NCBI GenBank assembly: GCA_018268895.1 | Contig: JAFDVP010000001.1 | Location: 1,302,001-1,366,000 of the forward strand | Length of the DNA: 64,000 nt | Source of the DNA: Acidobacteriota bacterium | GTDB taxonomy: Bacteria; Acidobacteriota; Terriglobia; Terriglobales; Acidobacteriaceae | Reading direction: 5' to 3' | Shown here: piece after piece, positions 42,389-51,890 of the stretch | Layout: every line of letters begins with the position of its first letter | Position numbering within the stretch: the stretch's first letter is position 1 | Notes under the pieces: model-generated | What the model saw: the letters and a program-made list of their open reading frames with translations, nothing else | Database searches by the model: none | What the model was told of the DNA's origin: nothing | Program-made: the position numbers and the translations under genes

Positions 42389-42464
42389 ACATCAACACTT
42401 CTCTGCCCTAAATGCCTGATTTGGTGTAAACTGAAGACTCGAGTCCATATACAGGAAAGTAGTC

Positions 42465-42821
42465 ATGTCAATCCATCCCATCATGCAGAAACTGGCCGCG
42501 AAACTTGAGCGGACCGACCTTCCAAACTTCGCTCCCGGCGACACCGTTCGCGTTCAGGTCAAGATTCGCGAGGGCGAGAAAGAGCGCCTGCAGGCGTTCG
42601 AGGGCATGGTCATTGCATGCCGCAAGGGACCTGAGGGAACCTTTACCGTGCGCAAGATGAGCTTCGGCCAGGGCGTCGAGCGCATCTTCCCGTACAACTC
42701 CAAGGTTGTCGACAAGGTCGAGAAGGTTCGTTCGTACGAGGTTCGCCGTTCGAAGCTCTTCTATCTGCGCGGTCTGCGCGGCAAGGCGGCCCGTCTGCGC
42801 GAAGTCGAGCGCGCCAGCTAG
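42465..42821 (+). CDS. rplS: 50S ribosomal protein L19
   Basis: A 118-residue L19 beginning [28 protein letters not shown], with the core [20 protein letters not shown] and the C-terminal [18 protein letters not shown]. It follows trmD by 76 bases with AGGAAAG upstream. TGGTGTAAACT around 42423-42433 could be a local promoter element. A strong terminator follows. Confidence 0.97.
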   Translation: MSIHPIMQKLAAKLERTDLPNFAPGDTVRVQVKIREGEKERLQAFEGMVIACRKGPEGTFTVRKMSFGQGVERIFPYNSKVVDKVEKVRSYEVRRSKLFYLRGLRGKAARLREVERAS

Positions 42822-42840
42822 TTTAGTCCATCATTTTCAC

Positions 42841-42875
42841 AGAAACCACGGCCCACAAGCCGTGGTTTCTTTTTG
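42841..42875 (+). terminator. Intrinsic terminator after rplS
   Basis: AGAAACCACGGC (42841-42852), loop CCACAA, GCCGTGGTTTCT (42859-42870), then TTTTG: a perfect 12-bp stem with U-tract. It should separate rplS from rnhB. Confidence 0.88.
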
Positions 42876-42906
42876 TGCGGAAGGTTATAAACTTTTCGCA
42901 GAAGGT

Positions 42907-43668
42907 ATGGCTTCATCGACTCCTATACGCCTCAAAAAGACTGTCGCGGCCTCGACGGCGAAGCAGCGAATGCTGAAACAGCTTGTCTGTAGCGACGCGC
43001 CTGAGCAGGCTCTGCGTTATTGCGGCTTCCGCGTGATTGCAGGCGTGGATGAGGTTGGGCGAGGCGCCCTGTTCGGCCCGGTAGTCGCTGCCGCCGTGAT
43101 CCTTCCGGCACGGACAGCAGGCCTGGCCAAGGCAGGCTTGAAGGACTCCAAGCAGCTATTGCGAAAAGACCGTGAGCGGCTGGACCGCCGGATACGCCGC
43201 GTTGCGCTCGCGGTGAGCGTGGCCGAGGTGGATGCGGAGACGATCGACCGTGTGAACATCTATCAGGCAAGCCGTCTTGCCATGCTCCAGGCGGTAATGG
43301 GGCTTTCCATAGAACCGGATCACCTGCTGATCGACGCCATGCGCATCGACCACCCCTGCCGGCAGACGAAGCTGATCTATGGCGACTCGCTGAGCCTGTC
43401 GATCGCAGCGGCTTCTGTAATCGCCAAGGTGCATCGAGATGCCCTGCTGCGCGAGCTAGACGCAAAGCACCCGGGGTATGGACTGGCTTCGCACAAGGGC
43501 TACGCCACTCCAGAACACCGGCGGGCGCTGGTCGAACAAGGCCCGACGGCGCTGCACCGAAAGACCTTTGCTCCGGTAAAGGCAGTTGATCGCGATGCCT
43601 TGGTTGAAGACATGGTCTCCGGAGAGCTATTCGGGCCAGAAGAAGGTGCGGATTGGCTCAGCGACTGA
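42907..43668 (+). CDS. rnhB: Ribonuclease HII
   Basis: A 253-residue enzyme that cuts RNA in RNA/DNA hybrids and at misincorporated ribonucleotides. GVDEVGRG at 46-53 supplies Asp48 and Glu49; later LLIDAMRID carries the third acidic residue and SIIAK-type sequence AAASVIAKVHRD follows. ATG 42907 has AGAAGG upstream; a longer frame from 42706 would overlap rplS and is not used. About 40 extra N-terminal residues precede the core. The rplS terminator lies just before it. Confidence 0.94.
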   Translation: MASSTPIRLKKTVAASTAKQRMLKQLVCSDAPEQALRYCGFRVIAGVDEVGRGALFGPVVAAAVILPARTAGLAKAGLKDSKQLLRKDRERLDRRIRRVALAVSVAEVDAETIDRVNIYQASRLAMLQAVMGLSIEPDHLLIDAMRIDHPCRQTKLIYGDSLSLSIAAASVIAKVHRDALLRELDAKHPGYGLASHKGYATPEHRRALVEQGPTALHRKTFAPVKAVDRDALVEDMVSGELFGPEEGADWLSD

Positions 43669-44378
43669 TGTGCGTGGTGGCGCATCCGGACGACGAGTGC
43701 TTTGCCTTTGGCGGCGCGCTGGCATTGGCAGTAGATCGCGGGGTTGAGACCTACGTCATCTGTATGACCGATGGTCAGGCGGCCAAGAACCGCGGCTCGG
43801 CTGCCTCAGGGGTCGACCTGGGCAGAATGCGTCGCGATGAGTTTGCAGCATCGTGCAAGGTGCTTGGCGTCACCCGGCATGAGCTAATGGGGTATCGCGA
43901 TGGCGAATTGACCGAGGTCCCGATCAAGGAGGCTGCGGGCCTCCTGGTTGAGAGGATGCGGGAATTTCACCCGGACGTTGTGCTTACTTTCGGTAGCGAC
44001 GGAGGAGCCAACAAGCATTCCGACCATATGATGGTGTCTATGTGGACGACGGCCGCATTTCACTGGTCTGGGCAGGCAAAATACTTTGCAGGCTCCGGAG
44101 ACGTCTTTCAACCAAAGCGGCTGTACTACCAGACAACAAAGTTCTTTATTCCAAACCGGCAACCTCCCCTGCCACTGCCATGGACGGTTACGCTCGATAT
44201 CCGCTCGGTCGAGGAGCGGAAGTTTGAGGCGTTTCGGAGACATGTATCACAGGCTCCGTTGATGGAGCAGACACGGGAGTACTTTCGGAAGTATGGCGCT
44301 GAAGAGCATTACACGCTGGTTGCCACGGACAATCCTCAGCCGGCACGACAATCCTCAGATCTCTTCGATGGACTCTGA
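43653..44378 (+). CDS. PIG-L/LmbE-family deacetylase (BshB-like)
   Basis: A 241-residue zinc-dependent N-acetylglucosaminyl deacetylase-type protein. The metal site is AHPDDE (His11, Asp13, Asp14) plus a distal His in NKHSDHMMVS. Such enzymes deacetylate GlcNAc-malate in bacillithiol synthesis or other small glycoconjugates. I used TTG 43653 with AAGG six bases upstream; ATG 43668, overlapping the rnhB stop by one base, is the alternative. It overlaps pdxH by 11 bases. No bacillithiol gene bshA or bshC is in the window, so the substrate is open. Confidence 0.85.
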   Translation: MAQRLMCVVAHPDDECFAFGGALALAVDRGVETYVICMTDGQAAKNRGSAASGVDLGRMRRDEFAASCKVLGVTRHELMGYRDGELTEVPIKEAAGLLVERMREFHPDVVLTFGSDGGANKHSDHMMVSMWTTAAFHWSGQAKYFAGSGDVFQPKRLYYQTTKFFIPNRQPPLPLPWTVTLDIRSVEERKFEAFRRHVSQAPLMEQTREYFRKYGAEEHYTLVATDNPQPARQSSDLFDGL

Positions 44379-45039
44379 AGCTAAGCCGCATGATCCGGTC
44401 GAGCCGGAGGGAGTTGTGGATACCACTCGAGCTGAGCTTGTGGACCCGCTCCAAGCCGTCAAAGATGCCGACGAGCCGATCGCGCTCTTTCAGGCATGGA
44501 TGACTGAAGCGACGGCAAGCGAGATCAACGATCCAAATGCCGCTGCACTGGCCACAGCAAACTGGGATGCCGCCCCCAGTGTGCGTATGGTGCTAGTGAA
44601 GCAGGTTGATGAGAGGGGGTTCTGCTTCTACACCAATTCAGAGAGCAGAAAGGGACGGGAGCTCGCTGCAAATCCTCACGCAGCGCTTTGCTTCCACTGG
44701 AAGAGCCTGGAGCGGCAGGTGCGGGTGGAAGGCCCCGTGATGGAGCTCCCCGCGTCCGATGCCGATGCGTACTTTCACAGCCGCTCACGAGGCAGTCAGT
44801 TGGGGGCATCGGTGTCCCGGCAGAGCAGGCACCTTGAAAGCCGCGAAGAGCTGGAGCATCTGGTTGCAGATTCGGCAGAGAAATATCCAGGAGAGGTGCC
44901 GAGGCCGAAGTGGTGGAAGGGATATGCAATCCGGCCTGAAAGGGTGGAGTTCTGGCTGGCAGGCGACGACCGGCTGCACAATCGGTACGTATTTGTACGA
45001 AAAATCGGTGGGTGGAGCAAGGAACTATTGTTTCCATGA
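44368..45039 (+). CDS. pdxH: Pyridoxamine 5'-phosphate oxidase
   Basis: FMN enzyme that makes pyridoxal 5'-phosphate from the pyridoxine or pyridoxamine form. The 223-residue protein has DWDAAPSVRMVLVKQVDERGFCFYTN-type N-terminal features, LCFHWKSLERQVRVEG, SRQSRHLESREEL and the C-terminal FMN/PLP site WKGYAIRPERVEFW. ATG 44368 gives a normal N-terminus; it overlaps the deacetylase stop. Confidence 0.94.
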   Translation: MDSEAKPHDPVEPEGVVDTTRAELVDPLQAVKDADEPIALFQAWMTEATASEINDPNAAALATANWDAAPSVRMVLVKQVDERGFCFYTNSESRKGRELAANPHAALCFHWKSLERQVRVEGPVMELPASDADAYFHSRSRGSQLGASVSRQSRHLESREELEHLVADSAEKYPGEVPRPKWWKGYAIRPERVEFWLAGDDRLHNRYVFVRKIGGWSKELLFP

Positions 45040-45103
45040 GCCAGTGGTCCGTCCAAATTGATATAGTTCGCAGTGCAGCGAAATAGTCGTTAGGGAGACG
45101 GGA

Positions 45104-46312
45104 ATGGCATTGGACATATTTGGGCGACGAGAGTTTCTGCGGGCGGCGGGTTCCGCGGGGTTGATGGCGGGGGTTCCCGCGCTGGCTGAGATGAGCGCGA
45201 TCGATCCGGCACGCGTGGTGCATGAGGTCGCTGAGCCGGAACAGGATGCAGAAGCTAAGCCGCAGTACTCGATCAAATTCGCAGTCTGCGGGATGAGCCA
45301 TGACCATATCTACGGCATGGTGGGCGCGATTCAACGTGGGGGCGGTGTTCTGGTAGCGGCTTATGGCGCGGAGCCGGACAAGCTGGCCGCGTTCACCAAG
45401 CGGTTCCCCGGCGTGAAGATGGTGAAGTCCGAGGACGAGATTCTGAACGATCCTTCCATCCAGCTTGTGCTGAGTTCGACCATTCCCGACCAGCGTGCGC
45501 CGTTGGGCATTCGCGCAATGAAGAAAGGCAAGGATTACCTGAGCGATAAGCCAGGCGCAACGTCGCTGGCACAGATTGATGAGATTCGAAAGACCATCTC
45601 CGAGACAAAACGGATTTATGCAATTCTCTATAGCGAGCGGTTTGAGGTAAAAGCTGCAATCAAGGCAGGCGATCTGGTGAAGGCAGGTGCGATTGGCCGC
45701 GTCATCCAAACGATCAACATAGCTCCGCATCAGATTGTGCAGCACGGCGTGGACCCTTATGCCGGTGGCGCAGGCGGCAGGCCCGAGTGGTTCTGGGATG
45801 CGGCGCGATATGGTGGCATTCTGACCGACATCGGGTCACACCAGGTGGATCAGTTCCTGTATTACACGGGTTCGACACAGGCTGAGATCGTGGCGTCGCA
45901 GGTGGCGAATGTGAACCACCCGCAGCGGCCGAAGTTCCAGGACTTCGGAGACATGATGCTGCGCGGCGATCGCGGATTCGGTTACGTGCGGCTGGACTGG
46001 TTTACTCCCGATGGACTGGGAACGTGGGGCGACGGGAGGCTCTTTCTCCTTGGGACCGAGGGATACATCGAGGTCCGCAAGTATATCGATATTACCCGCA
46101 GCAAGCAGGGGAACAACCTGTTCCTGGTGGACAAGAACTCTGCACGGTCCATTGATTGCAGCAATGTGACGCTTCCCTTCGGACCGCAGTTCGTCTCCGA
46201 CGTGGTCAACCGCACCCACATCGCGCAGGACCAGACCCAGTGTCTGCTGGCGGCGGAGCTTGTGGTCCGCGCGCAGATGAAGGCGCAGCACGTAACGTTG
46301 AAGAACGCTTAG
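45104..46312 (+). CDS. Tat-exported Gfo/Idh/MocA-family oxidoreductase 1
   Basis: A 402-residue NAD(P)-dependent oxidoreductase with a twin-arginine signal: GRREFLRAAG (Arg8-Arg9), hydrophobic core to about 28. The Rossmann segment is FAVCGMSHDHIYGMV, and the EKP-like motif reads DKPGATSLAQ. Exported members of this family carry a bound nucleotide and act on sugars or polyols; the substrate is not known. It is followed 11 bases later by a second exported member, so the pair is likely cotranscribed and may form a heteromer. Confidence 0.88.
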   Translation: MALDIFGRREFLRAAGSAGLMAGVPALAEMSAIDPARVVHEVAEPEQDAEAKPQYSIKFAVCGMSHDHIYGMVGAIQRGGGVLVAAYGAEPDKLAAFTKRFPGVKMVKSEDEILNDPSIQLVLSSTIPDQRAPLGIRAMKKGKDYLSDKPGATSLAQIDEIRKTISETKRIYAILYSERFEVKAAIKAGDLVKAGAIGRVIQTINIAPHQIVQHGVDPYAGGAGGRPEWFWDAARYGGILTDIGSHQVDQFLYYTGSTQAEIVASQVANVNHPQRPKFQDFGDMMLRGDRGFGYVRLDWFTPDGLGTWGDGRLFLLGTEGYIEVRKYIDITRSKQGNNLFLVDKNSARSIDCSNVTLPFGPQFVSDVVNRTHIAQDQTQCLLAAELVVRAQMKAQHVTLKNA

Positions 46313-46322
46313 GAGATCGGCC

Positions 46323-47702
46323 ATGGCAGACGTAACCAGACGGCAATTTTTAAAGACCGCCGCAGGCTCGGCTGCCGTGGCCGGATTCCCAACGATCGTT
46401 CCTTCGACCGTCTTCGGTCAGATGGCTCCGAGCGAGCGCATCAACGTAGGCGCGATCGGTGTTGGAAGGATCTCGCGCGTTCACGACCTGCCCGCTATCT
46501 TCAGGTACGACGGCGCCCGCGTTATCGCAGTGTGCGATCTCGATTCCAACAGGGCTGAGCTGGGGCGCCAGTTTGTCAGCGAAGCCTATACAAAGAAGCT
46601 GGGCAAGCCCTACGATGCGGTGCAGGTTTACCACAACTATCATGAGCTGCTGGCCAACAAGGAGATCGACGCTGTCGTCATCTCGACTCCCGACCACCAG
46701 CACGCGATTGTGGCTGCAGGTGCTGTTCGCGCGGGCAAGGACGTCTACCTGCAGAAACCGGCGTCGCTGACGATCGCTGAAGGAAGGTATCTGAGCAATG
46801 CGGTGCAGGCTTCGGGAAGAATTCTGCAAATCGGCAGTCAGCAGAGGTCATGGAAGCAGTTTCATCGTGCGTGTGAACTGGTGCGCAATGGGCGCATCGG
46901 TGAAGTGAAGCATGTCGAGGTTGGGCTGCCCGGCGACCCGGCGGGAGGTGACCCAACACCGATGCCGGTCCCTGCGGGATTCAACTACGATGCGTGGCTT
47001 GGTTCGACGCCCGATGTTCCGTACACGGTAGATCGTGTGATGCCGCAGAAGGGGTTTGACAGGCCGGGATGGCTTCGTATGGAGCAGTTTGGCGCCGGGA
47101 TGATTACAGGGTGGGGCGCCCATCACGTCGATACCGCACACTGGGGAATGAACACCGAATATACAGGGCCGGTAGAGATCTGGGGAACAGCCGAGTTCCC
47201 TATGCACGGTCTCTGGAACGTTCATGGGAAATTTCTGACCCACGCTCGCTATGCGAACGGAATGACCATGGACATATCGGGGGACTTCCCAAATGGCATC
47301 AAGTGGTACGGCACGAAGGGCTGGATCTTCGTAACACGCGACGAGATGACGACTCCCACTGTGGGAGCTGGAACGGTCACGAAGATCGAACCGCTGATGG
47401 CAAGCGATCCGAAGATTCTGGACTCGGTCATCGGGCCCGATGAGATTCATCTCTATACAGCTACGGAGCAACATGCGAACTGGCTGGACTGCATCAAGAC
47501 GCGCAGGCAGCCAACGGCTCCCGTTGAGATTGGCCACAGGGCATGTACGACGTGCCTGCTCCACCACATTGCGATGAAGACCAAGAGACACCTGCACTGG
47601 GATCCGGAGCGCGAGCGGTTTAATGGCGATGACGAAGCAAATGCGATGCTGTCGCGGCCACAGCGCTCACCGTACACGTTCGATCAGAGCAGTTGGGGCT
47701 AG
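46323..47702 (+). CDS. Tat-exported Gfo/Idh/MocA-family oxidoreductase 2
   Basis: A 459-residue homologue with Tat motif TRRQFLKTAAG (Arg6-Arg7). The Rossmann loop is NVGAIGVGRISRVHD, and the family motif appears as LQKPAS where EKP is usual. The C-terminal domain includes ITGWGAHHVDTAHWG, a metal- or substrate-side motif common in exported acidobacterial and planctomycete members. AGGAGATCGG precedes ATG 46323. It converges on the DUF1800 gene with ten bases between stops. Confidence 0.88.
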   Translation: MADVTRRQFLKTAAGSAAVAGFPTIVPSTVFGQMAPSERINVGAIGVGRISRVHDLPAIFRYDGARVIAVCDLDSNRAELGRQFVSEAYTKKLGKPYDAVQVYHNYHELLANKEIDAVVISTPDHQHAIVAAGAVRAGKDVYLQKPASLTIAEGRYLSNAVQASGRILQIGSQQRSWKQFHRACELVRNGRIGEVKHVEVGLPGDPAGGDPTPMPVPAGFNYDAWLGSTPDVPYTVDRVMPQKGFDRPGWLRMEQFGAGMITGWGAHHVDTAHWGMNTEYTGPVEIWGTAEFPMHGLWNVHGKFLTHARYANGMTMDISGDFPNGIKWYGTKGWIFVTRDEMTTPTVGAGTVTKIEPLMASDPKILDSVIGPDEIHLYTATEQHANWLDCIKTRRQPTAPVEIGHRACTTCLLHHIAMKTKRHLHWDPERERFNGDDEANAMLSRPQRSPYTFDQSSWG

Positions 47703-47712
47703 CCTCTGCCCA

Positions 47713-49809
47713 TCAGTGCATTTGAAATTCTGGGCTACCCATGACGAGCGCTGTCAGTAGATTCAGAGTGTCAGTGGGAGGCGTCGCCGGCGTGACGATC
47801 TGATCGATCTGCTTGCGGATAAGCTGGTTCGTCTGAGCGGAGACCTCTTCCCCGATCAAAGAAGATTCCAGAACATGCAGGGCAAGATCCTGCCCCGACA
47901 AGCCTGGAACCGGCGATGCAGTAGTGTTGAGCATCGCCTCCGCATAGCGGGGCTGGCGCAAAGGGGCAGGAGTGGCGACCGGAGAGACTGCCGGCTGGCT
48001 CATCACCCCAAGCGCGAGGACATGGGCTGGGTCGAACTTCTGATTCGCAAATTTATTGCCTGTCAACGCATAGGCAAAGTTGAGGCGATCGACGAGCGCC
48101 GATGAGTTCATCCATTGATCGGCTGTGATGTAGTAACCCGTCGGCGGAAGTGCATAGTACGGAGGCATCCCCATCGTCTTGAGGGCCTGCACAAGAGCAC
48201 CGGGGTTCACAGGATCCGTCACTGTGGTACGGAACGCAGAGGCGATGAACTCCATTGGGGTCTTAACCTTGTTGTGAAAATACTTTCGTGAGTTGAACTC
48301 CGGAGACTGAACCAGCGCGCGAAGGATCGTCTTGATATCGCCATCGCTTGAGAGATAGGTTGCGGCCAGGCGGTCAACCAGTGCAGGCGGGGGATCGTCG
48401 GCGACAAATCGCTGCGCAAGTTTGTAGCTGATGAAGTGCGCTGTCTTTGGACTGGCAGCAAGCAGAGTCAATGCCTGCGTACCCTCATCCATTCCGTTTG
48501 CCGAGGTTCCAATCGTGTGGCCGAACCATTGTTTGGTGCCGGGCTCGTGGCGCTTGGGATCGAAGAGGAAGGGGCCTGCCTGGCCGGGACGGTCGACAGT
48601 CCAGCCCGTCAGTATGGCGGAGAGCGCGGTGACGTCGGCCTGCGTGTAACCGCCGTTGACACCGACCGTGTGGAGCTCCATCACTTCCCTGCCATAGTTC
48701 TCGTTCAGGCCGCGGTTGCCCTTTTTCGATCGAGGATTGGCCGGGTTGACTCCGTTGGCGAGTGAGTCCGGGCCAATGGAGTTCCAGTTGTCGAGGTAGA
48801 CCATCATTGCCGGCGAGGTCGCGGTCGCAAGAAGCAGATCGCGGAATTTACCGAGCGCGTTTTTACGGATTACGTCGCGTTCGTAGCTCGTGGTGTACCA
48901 CTGGTCGGAGTCTTTGCCGATAAAGATGTTGAAGTGATTGAACCAGAAATCGGTCATCACCTCCTGAAGCTGACGTTCCGAGAGAATGGCTCGAAGCAGT
49001 TTGGCTTGCGAGAGCTCGCTGGCGATCTGGTAGGAAGAGCCGACGTTGGCGGCCATGGCGTTGAAGAGCTCACGCTCGCGAGGTGAAAACTCCGAGACCA
49101 GCAGGTTGCGCTGCTCTCCGGAGACATACGAGGTGAAGGCGATGCGATCGGCTACAGGAAGCTTGACCAGTGCAGCCATACGCTGATTGCGCGGCAAAGT
49201 GAACAACTCCCCTGCGATGCGGGCAGCCGTCGCCTGGTCCTTCTGTTTTTGCTCGGCCAACTCGGCATCGGTTGGCGGTGGCGACGCAGGCTTTCCGTCG
49301 GCATCCACTTTTTTGCTGACGTTGTCTTTGAACAGCTTGTAGAGTTGCACTTCGTAGACGGCTGCCAGACTGGGGTCGGTTGGAGGATTGATCTTCTCAT
49401 TGGCGACGGCCTGAATGGCCCCCCGGTCGGGAAAGGCGGTAAGCGCCTGCTCAGGCGACATCGTCAGGGTGGGATAATCGGCGAGACGTTTGTTGAGCGC
49501 GTTGTCGTTGATGGCCGCGGGGTTGAGCTGCTGCTCGAACCATTCGTCGGCACCCTGTGCTAAAACCTGTTCAACCTCGCCTGGACGAGGCCCGAAGGTG
49601 AAGCGATTGAGCATTTGCGTAACGCGTTCCCGCTGCGTAAGAGGAGCTGATGCCAGCACCTTTGCGGGTGTTGCAGGCTTCGATTTCGATGATCTGGGAT
49701 GCGGCGTGGAACCGCCACTTTTGGCCGTCGATTGCATGGAAGCCGCACCACTCTGCGCGAGAAGCGTTGCCAGGATTGCCGAGGATAAGACAGTGGCGAT
49801 TCGTCGCAT
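47713..49809 (-). CDS. DUF1800 domain protein, exported
   Basis: A 698-residue exported protein. ATG 49809 gives MRRIATVLSSAILATLLAQSGAAS as signal peptide; the frame is open to 49929 without a signal there. DUF1800 hallmarks are NRFTFGPRPGEVEQVLAQG near 80, MTDFWFNHFNIFIGKD, NENYGREVMELHTVG, ALTGWTVDRPG and a repeated KTIL..LVQSPEF motif. Function is unknown. In many genomes DUF1800 genes pair with a DUF1501 gene; none is adjacent here. A Pro/Ala/Ser-rich linker follows the signal. Confidence 0.88.
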   Translation of the reverse strand: MRRIATVLSSAILATLLAQSGAASMQSTAKSGGSTPHPRSSKSKPATPAKVLASAPLTQRERVTQMLNRFTFGPRPGEVEQVLAQGADEWFEQQLNPAAINDNALNKRLADYPTLTMSPEQALTAFPDRGAIQAVANEKINPPTDPSLAAVYEVQLYKLFKDNVSKKVDADGKPASPPPTDAELAEQKQKDQATAARIAGELFTLPRNQRMAALVKLPVADRIAFTSYVSGEQRNLLVSEFSPRERELFNAMAANVGSSYQIASELSQAKLLRAILSERQLQEVMTDFWFNHFNIFIGKDSDQWYTTSYERDVIRKNALGKFRDLLLATATSPAMMVYLDNWNSIGPDSLANGVNPANPRSKKGNRGLNENYGREVMELHTVGVNGGYTQADVTALSAILTGWTVDRPGQAGPFLFDPKRHEPGTKQWFGHTIGTSANGMDEGTQALTLLAASPKTAHFISYKLAQRFVADDPPPALVDRLAATYLSSDGDIKTILRALVQSPEFNSRKYFHNKVKTPMEFIASAFRTTVTDPVNPGALVQALKTMGMPPYYALPPTGYYITADQWMNSSALVDRLNFAYALTGNKFANQKFDPAHVLALGVMSQPAVSPVATPAPLRQPRYAEAMLNTTASPVPGLSGQDLALHVLESSLIGEEVSAQTNQLIRKQIDQIVTPATPPTDTLNLLTALVMGSPEFQMH

Positions 49810-49918
49810 GGGAACCCCTACATTACTAAACAGGGTTATGGCTGGGAAGTTGCGGTGAACAAGCGTGTTAGTGCAATTTCTCTCACGCTCTTGATTATCC
49901 CTCTCGCCCGTTGAGAAC

Positions 49919-50044
49919 ATGATGGGCATGATCCTGTTTCATGTTGCGCTCGCCTTCGGATTGTTCACGGTGGCTGTGGCCGTAGCGTTCTGGGGCATCC
50001 GTGCACTGTTAGCAGCAATCAAACAGGGTCCGCGAATCCGCTAA
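49919..50044 (+). CDS. Possible small membrane protein
   Basis: A 41-codon ORF, MMGMILFHVA..., with one strongly hydrophobic stretch (about residues 4-32) and a basic tail ending KQGPRIR. It fills the space between the DUF1800 start and the msrQ stop, leaving two bases to the latter. No clear ribosome site precedes it; ATGs at 49919, 49922 and 49928 are possible. The single helix with positive C-terminal end is what a real small inner-membrane protein would look like, but chance is not excluded. Confidence 0.4.
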   Translation: MMGMILFHVALAFGLFTVAVAVAFWGIRALLAAIKQGPRIR

Positions 50045-50046
50045 GC

Positions 50047-50760
50047 TCAGCCCTTTGTGATCTGAACTGCTGTCCCGGGTCTGTAGCGATGTTTGTACGC
50101 GAAATATGCTGCGCGCGCCAATAACAAGACAGTCAGGACTGCTGTCACCTTCCATGGCGTCGTCACTCCGCTTTTCACCAACCACCAGTAGTGAATGATG
50201 GCGAGGGCCGCAGCCAGATAGACGAGCAGGTGCAGCCGCTGCCAGTTTTTGCCTCCCATGGCCCGCATGATTGCAGCTGGCGAAGTTACAGCCAGAGCGA
50301 GAAGGATGACCCAGGCGAGAAATCCCACCTGGATGAACCGGCGCTTGAGAATGTCGTCAAGGATGTAGGGCCAGACCTGCTTCCACTCCTCGAAGACCAC
50401 TCCGGGATGACCACCACGTATGCCGCCGAAGACGGCAACAATATCGTAACCGGAGAAGAGGAAGATGTATGTCGCCAGGTGCAATGTGGCATAGAAGAAA
50501 GCGTAGAGCCCCAACATTCGGCGAAAACGAATCAGCCATGCAATGCGAGGAGAAAGCCGCCGCACAGGCGTAATAGCGAGCGAGGCAAGCAATATCCAGA
50601 GAGCCCAGTCGCCTGTAAAGTGCGTGATGTAGTTGACGGGGTCGGGATTGAGCTGGAGAGCGCCTGACTGATAGAAATGCACGAGCCACATGAGCGGAAC
50701 AAGACACACGATGTGCACGAATGTCTTGAGAATGAGTATGGTGCGTTTCGGCATCTGCAA
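50047..50760 (-). CDS. msrQ: Heme-binding membrane subunit MsrQ of the methionine sulfoxide reductase system
   Basis: A 237-residue integral membrane protein of the YedZ/ferric-reductase-like fold with six helices. It passes electrons from the quinone pool to periplasmic MsrP. Heme histidines are expected in YATLHLATYIFLFSG and the WQRLHLLVYLAAALAIIHYWW region, both present. ATG 50760 directly abuts the msrP stop (50761), so the two form one operon. Confidence 0.92.
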   Translation of the reverse strand: MQMPKRTILILKTFVHIVCLVPLMWLVHFYQSGALQLNPDPVNYITHFTGDWALWILLASLAITPVRRLSPRIAWLIRFRRMLGLYAFFYATLHLATYIFLFSGYDIVAVFGGIRGGHPGVVFEEWKQVWPYILDDILKRRFIQVGFLAWVILLALAVTSPAAIMRAMGGKNWQRLHLLVYLAAALAIIHYWWLVKSGVTTPWKVTAVLTVLLLARAAYFAYKHRYRPGTAVQITKG

Positions 50761-51744
50761 TCAGTAATAGCGCTTGAGGTCCATCCCATTGTAGAGGCTG
50801 GCCACCTGGTCGGCGTAGCCGTTGAACATCTGCGTAGGGATGTAGTGCGGCAGAACGGCGCTGTCGATGCGGCGCTCGCGCGCCTGGCTCCAGCGTGGAT
50901 GATCGACCTTGGGATTCACGTTGGAGTAAAAACCGTACTCCTGCGAATTCTGGTCGTTCCAGGTGGTATGCGGCATCTTCTCCGTGAAGTTGATGCGAAC
51001 AATTGATTTGCCGCTCTTGAAGCCATACTTCCAGGGGATGATGACGCGAATGGGCGCGCCATTCTGGTTGGGAAGGACCTGCCCATAGCAGCCAAAGGTC
51101 AGCAGCGTAAGAGGGTTCATGGCTTCGTCCATGCGAAGACCTTCGCTGTAAGGCCAGTTGTAGCCGAATGGCAGGTCGGGCATCTGCTTGCGGTCGGCAA
51201 GCGAGAGAAATTGGACAAACTTCGCGCTGGGCAACGGCTCGCAGAGATTGATGAACTCCGAGAGCGAGTAGCCGTCCCAGGGGATCACCATCGACCAGGC
51301 TTCCACGCAGCGATGACGATAGACGCGGCTTTCAATAGGACGATGCTTCAGGATGGTGTCTATGTCGAGCGTCAGCGGCTTTTTGACGAGTCCAGTAATC
51401 TGAACCGTCCAGGGACGCGTTTTGAGAGTGCCGGCGTGTTTAGCAGGGTCGCTCTTGTCGAAGCCGAACTCGTAGAAATTGTTGTATCCAGCGGCCTTCG
51501 CGAATGGCGTTTGATTCTCGGTGGTGGTGTACTTGCTTGCCGTAGATGGCAGCGCCTGCGCATGAACTGTAGCCGGTGCAAAGAGTCCGGGAATGCGGCT
51601 GGCAGCCAGAGCGCCGATACCGAGAGCTGCCCCCCCGGTCAGCAGAAGCCGACGTTGCTGCTGAAAGAGCTGAAAGGTGGATTCGGGAGTGATATCGGAG
51701 GAATGGATCGTAGGGTCGAAACCTTTGGAGTGGCGCCGTTGCAT
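50761..51744 (-). CDS. msrP: Molybdopterin-dependent periplasmic methionine sulfoxide reductase, catalytic subunit MsrP
   Basis: A 327-residue molybdoenzyme that repairs oxidised methionine in periplasmic proteins. Tat signal QQRRLLLTGG (Arg31-Arg32) followed by a hydrophobic core to about residue 62. The molybdenum ligand is Cys146 in YRHRCVEAWSM. Residues GYSLSEF, LTLLTFGCYG and VIIPWKYGFKSGKSI continue the sulfite-oxidase fold. It precedes msrQ, the expected order. Confidence 0.94.
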   Translation of the reverse strand: MQRRHSKGFDPTIHSSDITPESTFQLFQQQRRLLLTGGAALGIGALAASRIPGLFAPATVHAQALPSTASKYTTTENQTPFAKAAGYNNFYEFGFDKSDPAKHAGTLKTRPWTVQITGLVKKPLTLDIDTILKHRPIESRVYRHRCVEAWSMVIPWDGYSLSEFINLCEPLPSAKFVQFLSLADRKQMPDLPFGYNWPYSEGLRMDEAMNPLTLLTFGCYGQVLPNQNGAPIRVIIPWKYGFKSGKSIVRINFTEKMPHTTWNDQNSQEYGFYSNVNPKVDHPRWSQARERRIDSAVLPHYIPTQMFNGYADQVASLYNGMDLKRYY

Positions 51745-51890
51745 ACCTTTCCCTTCTAACGCGCCCTCTATGCCGGGCGCTTACCTTATTGGATAGAGTA
51801 CGTGCCGATAAGGTAACCAGATGCGACGATTTTCTCGAAACTGTGCGCTGAAGTTGCGTTCAGGCGCCCGGTGGGTGCAAACTGTTCGGC

